From assembly GCA_030247575.1 (NCBI GenBank), contig JAOTRV010000006.1, forward strand, positions 1 through 64,000: 64,000 nt of DNA. The letters are read 5' to 3'. The stretch comes from Sulfuritalea sp. (GTDB lineage Bacteria; Pseudomonadota; Gammaproteobacteria; Burkholderiales; Rhodocyclaceae). The notes under the pieces are model-generated. The model did not search any database, was not told where the DNA came from, and saw only the letters and a list, made by a program, of their open reading frames with translations. The position numbers and the translations under genes are program-made. Shown here one piece after another: positions 60,879 to 64,000 of the stretch (positions are counted from its first letter, which is position 1; each line of letters opens with the position of its first letter).

Positions 60879-60916
60879 GCGCGGAGCCTTCCCGTCCGGG
60901 GAATGGAACCCCGCAC
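60879..60916 (-). promoter_or_regulatory. Two-tier leader hairpin, member 14
   Basis: GTGCGG / CCGCGC outer arms with inner TTCCC-GGAC-GGGAA; ends 18 nt before GTG 60860. Confidence 0.7.
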
Positions 60917-60948
60917 GGGTGGTGGTTTCGGTCGGATGACCGTGATGT

Positions 60949-60980
60949 CGGCTCGAATGCCAAGCCGCAAGCTTTCGCTC
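60949..60980 (-). repeat. GCTTAC element, diverged third copy
   Basis: Same 32-nt build as at 58103 and 59081. On the minus strand the stem is GGCTTG / CGAGCC against GACTTG / CAAGTC: one pair changes A-T to G-C and another becomes U-G, keeping the pairing only for minus-strand RNA. Confidence 0.65.
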
Positions 60981-61304
60981 TGGTGAGCAAAATGAGGTTG
61001 CTGCGGACGAGCAGACGCCGGCAACAACGGGAGATGAGGGAAACCACTGGTCGCGGTCATCGGGGCCGCGAAGCAAGCGGCGCGCGTAACGAGATGACGA
61101 TCGAACTGAGTGATTGTTTGTCGGCGTTGGAGTTCCGTTGTGGAAGTCCGCGCATACGCGACTTTGCATATGCTGGCCGGCGAAGCGAATCGGCAGGTAG
61201 GCTGTCGATTCAGCAGCGGGTTCAGCGAACCCGTAAGGCATACGCGGGCGACGATACCATGCCCCGGGGCCAAACGCAATACCTCGTTGCCGAGGGCCGC
61301 CAAC

Positions 61305-61339
61305 GGAAAAAGGCCGGCATCCCCGAAGGGAGCCGGCCT
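61305..61339 (-). terminator. Rho-independent terminator of the PRTRC operon
   Basis: GGCCGGC-N13-GCCGGCC followed by TTTTTCC on the minus strand, 30 bp after the ThiF-like stop. Confidence 0.8.
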
Positions 61340-61369
61340 CAATCGACGTGATGCTCATATCGTCACCGC

Positions 61370-62155
61370 TTACGCGGCCTTTTTACGTCTTGCCCGTGGG
61401 GAAAACCCCATGGCTTTCCAGACCTGAGGATTGATCGGCAGCGGATTGCTGCGTCCCGTCTTCAAGTTGAAGAAGTAGCCGTGCTGGGTGATCTCGCCGT
61501 GACGAAACAGTTGCCACAGCAAGTTCAGGCCCCACGTTGCCGCCATCGAATTCACGAAGAGGCTTTGCTTTTCCAGCGCGTCCGCCAGCGAACACGAGGG
61601 TTCGTTGTCGCCCGCATCGAGCGTGTCATCCACGATCTCCGGAAACAGGTCGGCCGCATGCGGCAAACGGGGCATGGTCTTCTTGTCCCCGAAGCCCGGG
61701 ATCTGGCCAAAAACCACCTGACCATCATCGGCGCGGTTGCCCAAGTCCATCCAGAAGCAGCCTCGACGGCTCGCGCCGTCGAGAATCGCTTTCCTGCTGG
61801 CGCGGGTATCCACGCATCCGATGATCAGATGCTCGCTGCTGAAGGCGGTCGACTGGAATCGGGCGGCGATGGCCCGCCACTGGGTGCCCAGCGTCATATT
61901 GACGCGATGAATCAGCACCGTGGATTTCGGGTGGCCTACATCGGGGGCGTAGAACTCCTGTCGCCCCAGATTGGCCGGGCTGACCCGGTCATCGTCCCAC
62001 AGCGTTACCTTGATTCCAGGATGCCCGAGGCTGAGCAGGGCCAGATGAAGCTTGGCCAAGCCCTTGACCATCTGGCTGCCCGTGCCGCCCGCTCCCACCA
62101 CCGTGATGGCGACAGGTGCGGTAAGCCATCGGTTGGGTATGGTGAATTTCTCCAT
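61370..62155 (-). CDS. PRTRC system ThiF-family (E1-like) protein
   Basis: 261 residues. ATP-binding GAGGTG (21-26), DDDRVSPANLGRQEF (Asp, Arg, Asn and Arg-Gln of adenylating E1 enzymes), IIGCVDTRASR, and a conserved Cys in EPSCSLADAL (Cys188) that is the likely thioester cysteine. It should adenylate the C-terminus of a ubiquitin-like protein. Last gene of the PRTRC operon, 8 bp after protein A. Confidence 0.92.
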   Translation of the reverse strand: MEKFTIPNRWLTAPVAITVVGAGGTGSQMVKGLAKLHLALLSLGHPGIKVTLWDDDRVSPANLGRQEFYAPDVGHPKSTVLIHRVNMTLGTQWRAIAARFQSTAFSSEHLIIGCVDTRASRKAILDGASRRGCFWMDLGNRADDGQVVFGQIPGFGDKKTMPRLPHAADLFPEIVDDTLDAGDNEPSCSLADALEKQSLFVNSMAATWGLNLLWQLFRHGEITQHGYFFNLKTGRSNPLPINPQVWKAMGFSPRARRKKAA

Positions 62156-62163
62156 GATCCCTC

Positions 62164-62763
62164 CTAGCCTGCCGGCAACGTGATGAACAGCCCCTGCACA
62201 CACAGCCTGACTTCCAGACTGTAGGTCTCTTGGTCGAGATTCCCGAGCACACCGGTGATTTTGACCTCGCCTCGATCGTCTCGGTCGTCCCGTCCGCTGA
62301 AAAAGGCAGGGTACAGACCGTGGGAATGCAAGTCGATGATCAGATGCTCGCCATCGGCCACGATGGGGCGTTCATACTTGACGAATCCGTGAAGCGCCTT
62401 GATGCTGCCAAGGGGGCGCAACTCGAAGCCATTGTGCTCCGACCAAACGATGCAAGCGGCACATTCGTTCGGGAGGTGTTCGCGAGCGAGTACGGCAAAC
62501 TCATCGAACAGTCCTCGCGGAATCTTGCCAAACGACAGGTCGATTTCGCGGGTGACGCGGCCGTAGGGCATCGCCACCGTCTTCTGAAGTGCAAGCGGCT
62601 GGCGGATATACACCCACGGGCGATACGCCTCGATCCAGAGCCCGTCCGCCGCTGACAAAAAGCGATGGCCGGGTTCCTGGAGCGGTTGAAAGGTGCCGAA
62701 ACGCGGCACCATGACGGTGGGACAGCTTGCCTGAAGCGCACTATCCCGTAAATCGATGCTCAT
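62164..62763 (-). CDS. PRTRC system protein A (JAMM protease-like)
   Basis: 199 residues. The C-terminal half has a complete JAMM/MPN+ zinc site: Glu100 in NECAAC, HSH (146-148), Ser156 and Asp159 with the exact spacing H-x-H-x7-S-x2-D. Such proteins cut isopeptide bonds of ubiquitin-like tags. The N-terminal half is an extra domain of unknown role. It lies 3 bp after protein B and 8 bp before the ThiF gene. Confidence 0.88.
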   Translation of the reverse strand: MSIDLRDSALQASCPTVMVPRFGTFQPLQEPGHRFLSAADGLWIEAYRPWVYIRQPLALQKTVAMPYGRVTREIDLSFGKIPRGLFDEFAVLAREHLPNECAACIVWSEHNGFELRPLGSIKALHGFVKYERPIVADGEHLIIDLHSHGLYPAFFSGRDDRDDRGEVKITGVLGNLDQETYSLEVRLCVQGLFITLPAG

Positions 62764-62766
62764 GTT

Positions 62767-63489
62767 TCAGTCCTTCCTGTTGTTGGCCCCGTTGATCAAC
62801 CCCTGAAGGGTTGTGTCCAACGGGACCAGTGTCCCCATCGGGAACGATTGACCGAAGCCGCCCGACAGCATCCGTTTCCAGAATGCAGTTGCGCCGCCCC
62901 GGTATTTCACGAGCTTGTCCACATTGCTGTGGGTAAACCAACTCTCGAAAAACGCCTTTTCCCAGAGATCCGTGCGTTCCGCCAAACTGCCTTGCGGCAC
63001 GGACACGTTTCCGGCGCAGATGCGACCGCTTTCCCATACGTTGTAGAAGGGAGCGCGAAACAGCGGTGACTCCTGCGTGGGACGCTGGTCGCCAGAGACG
63101 GCATACACGAACCAGTCGCCGCGGCAAACCGCGAAGACCAGCCCCGGTACCGGTACGCTGGCGCTGCGCTGACCGCCCAGTTCCTTTTGATCGAACCAGA
63201 CGTTGCGCATGGCTGGCGGCATCCACCAGACAATGACGTCGGGCGATTGCGCTAGTACCGTCGCCGGGATGAATTCCGCTTTCGGGACTGCTTCCGGCGC
63301 GAGCACCTTAAACGTTTCGCGCAAGGCCCTGACGGTGACCGGATGGCCTTCGCCTGGGAAAAGCTTGTCGCCCTTGTGGGCGACGCGATGCACGGAGCCA
63401 TAACCCTTGCCCGCGCCGCCGTACAACAGGATGACGGATTCGAGCTTGAACGCTTCCCTTGCTTCGCGTGTAATGACCGTCAATGTCAT
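62767..63489 (-). CDS. PRTRC system protein B (E2-like)
   Basis: 240 residues. FYNVWESGRICAGNV (148-162) matches the E2 active-site pattern (N-x-x-x-x-G-x-I-C), putting Cys158 as the catalytic cysteine. It is assigned to the prokaryotic E2 family in published domain descriptions as I recall them. ATG 63489 overlaps the protein F stop (ATGA). Confidence 0.85.
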   Translation of the reverse strand: MTLTVITREAREAFKLESVILLYGGAGKGYGSVHRVAHKGDKLFPGEGHPVTVRALRETFKVLAPEAVPKAEFIPATVLAQSPDVIVWWMPPAMRNVWFDQKELGGQRSASVPVPGLVFAVCRGDWFVYAVSGDQRPTQESPLFRAPFYNVWESGRICAGNVSVPQGSLAERTDLWEKAFFESWFTHSNVDKLVKYRGGATAFWKRMLSGGFGQSFPMGTLVPLDTTLQGLINGANNRKD

Positions 63490-64000
63490 GATGTTTTCTC
63501 CTTGACGGATATCAGACCAATGAGCTGGTCCAAAAGATTGAAGATGCGCAGCGATGACGAAGTGCTGTCGAGCCATGCCTTGAACTGCTCCGCGTCCTGC
63601 GGAATTGGCATGACGGCAAGTTGGTCGGTCGCCGTTTCGCACTGTCCGAGATAGTCGTCGAGGTCGTCGATGACTTGCGTCGTCGAGTCTTCCGAATTCC
63701 AGCGCAGTGCTGCGGTAGCGACCACGGGAATCAGGTCCCGGTTCGGCTCGAACCCGCTGCAGGTGTTGAGGGCGTCGATCAGATCGATCAATACCTTCGC
63801 CACCGCGCCGGCCCCGGTCTTCTTCAAGGCAATGCGCTGCAGCTGCTTCGTGCCGAGAACCTCTCTGGGCTTGATCACCCATTCAGGAAACTCCGCGTCG
63901 AAGACTGCCGGCGACAATCCGTCGAAGGTCTCGCCGTCACCATTCATGGCCTCGTGTTCCTCCATGAAGTCCTTCTGTGTGTCGGCGCCGTACCACATGT
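63486..64000 (-). CDS. PRTRC system protein F (5' end outside window)
   Basis: At least 171 codons, open to the window edge. Not recognised by motif; assigned as F because F precedes B, A and ThiF in known PRTRC operons and because of the 4-bp overlap with B. An ATG occurs at 63998, but the family is longer, so the start is probably beyond the window. Confidence 0.6.
   Translation of the reverse strand, partial: MWYGADTQKDFMEEHEAMNGDGETFDGLSPAVFDAEFPEWVIKPREVLGTKQLQRIALKKTGAGAVAKVLIDLIDALNTCSGFEPNRDLIPVVATAALRWNSEDSTTQVIDDLDDYLGQCETATDQLAVMPIPQDAEQFKAWLDSTSSSLRIFNLLDQLIGLISVKEKTS

Larger units (their letters stand above)
60861..61369 (-). promoter_or_regulatory. Structured intergenic region, 509 bp without a gene
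   Basis: Contains leader hairpin 60879-60916, the GCTTAC element at 60949-60980, a similar stem GGGTTC-N3-GAACCC next to GTAAGG at 61218-61245, and the PRTRC terminator at 61305-61339. The part between about 60990 and 61215 has nothing else I can support. Confidence 0.5.

Noticed and set aside
1..64000. tRNA, rRNA and insertion sequence genes
   Set aside because: I scanned for cloverleaf-like stems, rRNA words and transposase motifs with terminal inverted repeats and found none that I could support.

Overview
This window is a 64 kb piece of a large conjugative plasmid (or plasmid-like element), most probably from a beta-proteobacterium. A plasmid is indicated by an iteron-type origin with a Rep initiator (about 39.0-40.7 kb) and by two parAB loci. 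It also carries an F-type transfer apparatus, a MobH-type relaxase, two KfrA-like proteins and a PRTRC cassette. No rRNA, tRNA or core chromosomal operon is visible. The host assignment is inferred from gene content only.

Layout. (1) 1-8 kb, minus strand: a thin type IV pilus operon (pilL-N-O-P-Q-R-S order) ending in two tandem pilin genes that share a 296-bp exact repeat. (2) 8-18.3 kb, minus: F-type mating genes (trbC, traU, traW, dsbC), a DUF4400 protein, the coupling protein TraD, the relaxase TraI, and an FlhC-type activator that looks like a FlhD-FlhC fusion. The two transfer blocks share a bipartite 33-bp motif upstream. (3) 18.8-22.9 kb: a two-component system whose sensor has a broken C-terminal receiver, a divergent phage-type repressor and an orphan gene. 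(4) 23-34.4 kb, minus: a CobS/CobT-like AAA+/VWA pair with DUF3150, a B12-dependent (class II) ribonucleotide reductase, SSB, a KTSC protein and orphans. (5) 34.4-41.9 kb: two parAB operons, the iteron origin and rep, a DUF2384 antitoxin-like gene and a KfrA-like gene. (6) 41.8-50 kb, minus: a tightly packed operon with a Mom-like protein, a DUF3846 protein, a SAM methyltransferase, a single-chain PfkB-kinase/GGDEF fusion and a tyrosine recombinase. (7) 50-61 kb: a second KfrA-like gene, many small orphan genes and a C5-cytosine methyltransferase with a SymE-like N-terminus. (8) 61.3-64 kb: the PRTRC cassette (ThiF/E1-like, JAMM protease-like A, E2-like B, and part of F).

How it fits together. 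Regions 1-3 make and control the mating apparatus. An FNR/ANR-type site and a set of 22-bp repeats lie upstream of the FlhDC-like activator. Regions 4-8 hold replication, partition and establishment functions: SSB, DNA modification, nucleotide supply and a ubiquitin-like conjugation cassette. Most are transcribed in one direction. Fourteen minus-strand genes or operons in regions 4-8 are preceded, about 5-35 nt before the start codon, by the same kind of two-tier GC-rich hairpin. Several also have a longer repeated intergenic module with compensatory base changes. A shared leader of this kind suggests common control of the accessory genes, possibly on entry into a new host.

The most unusual items are the PfkB-GGDEF/methyltransferase operon, the shared hairpin leaders, the FlhD-FlhC fusion, the palindromes inserted in frame in parB, and the complete E1/E2/JAMM signatures in the PRTRC cassette.
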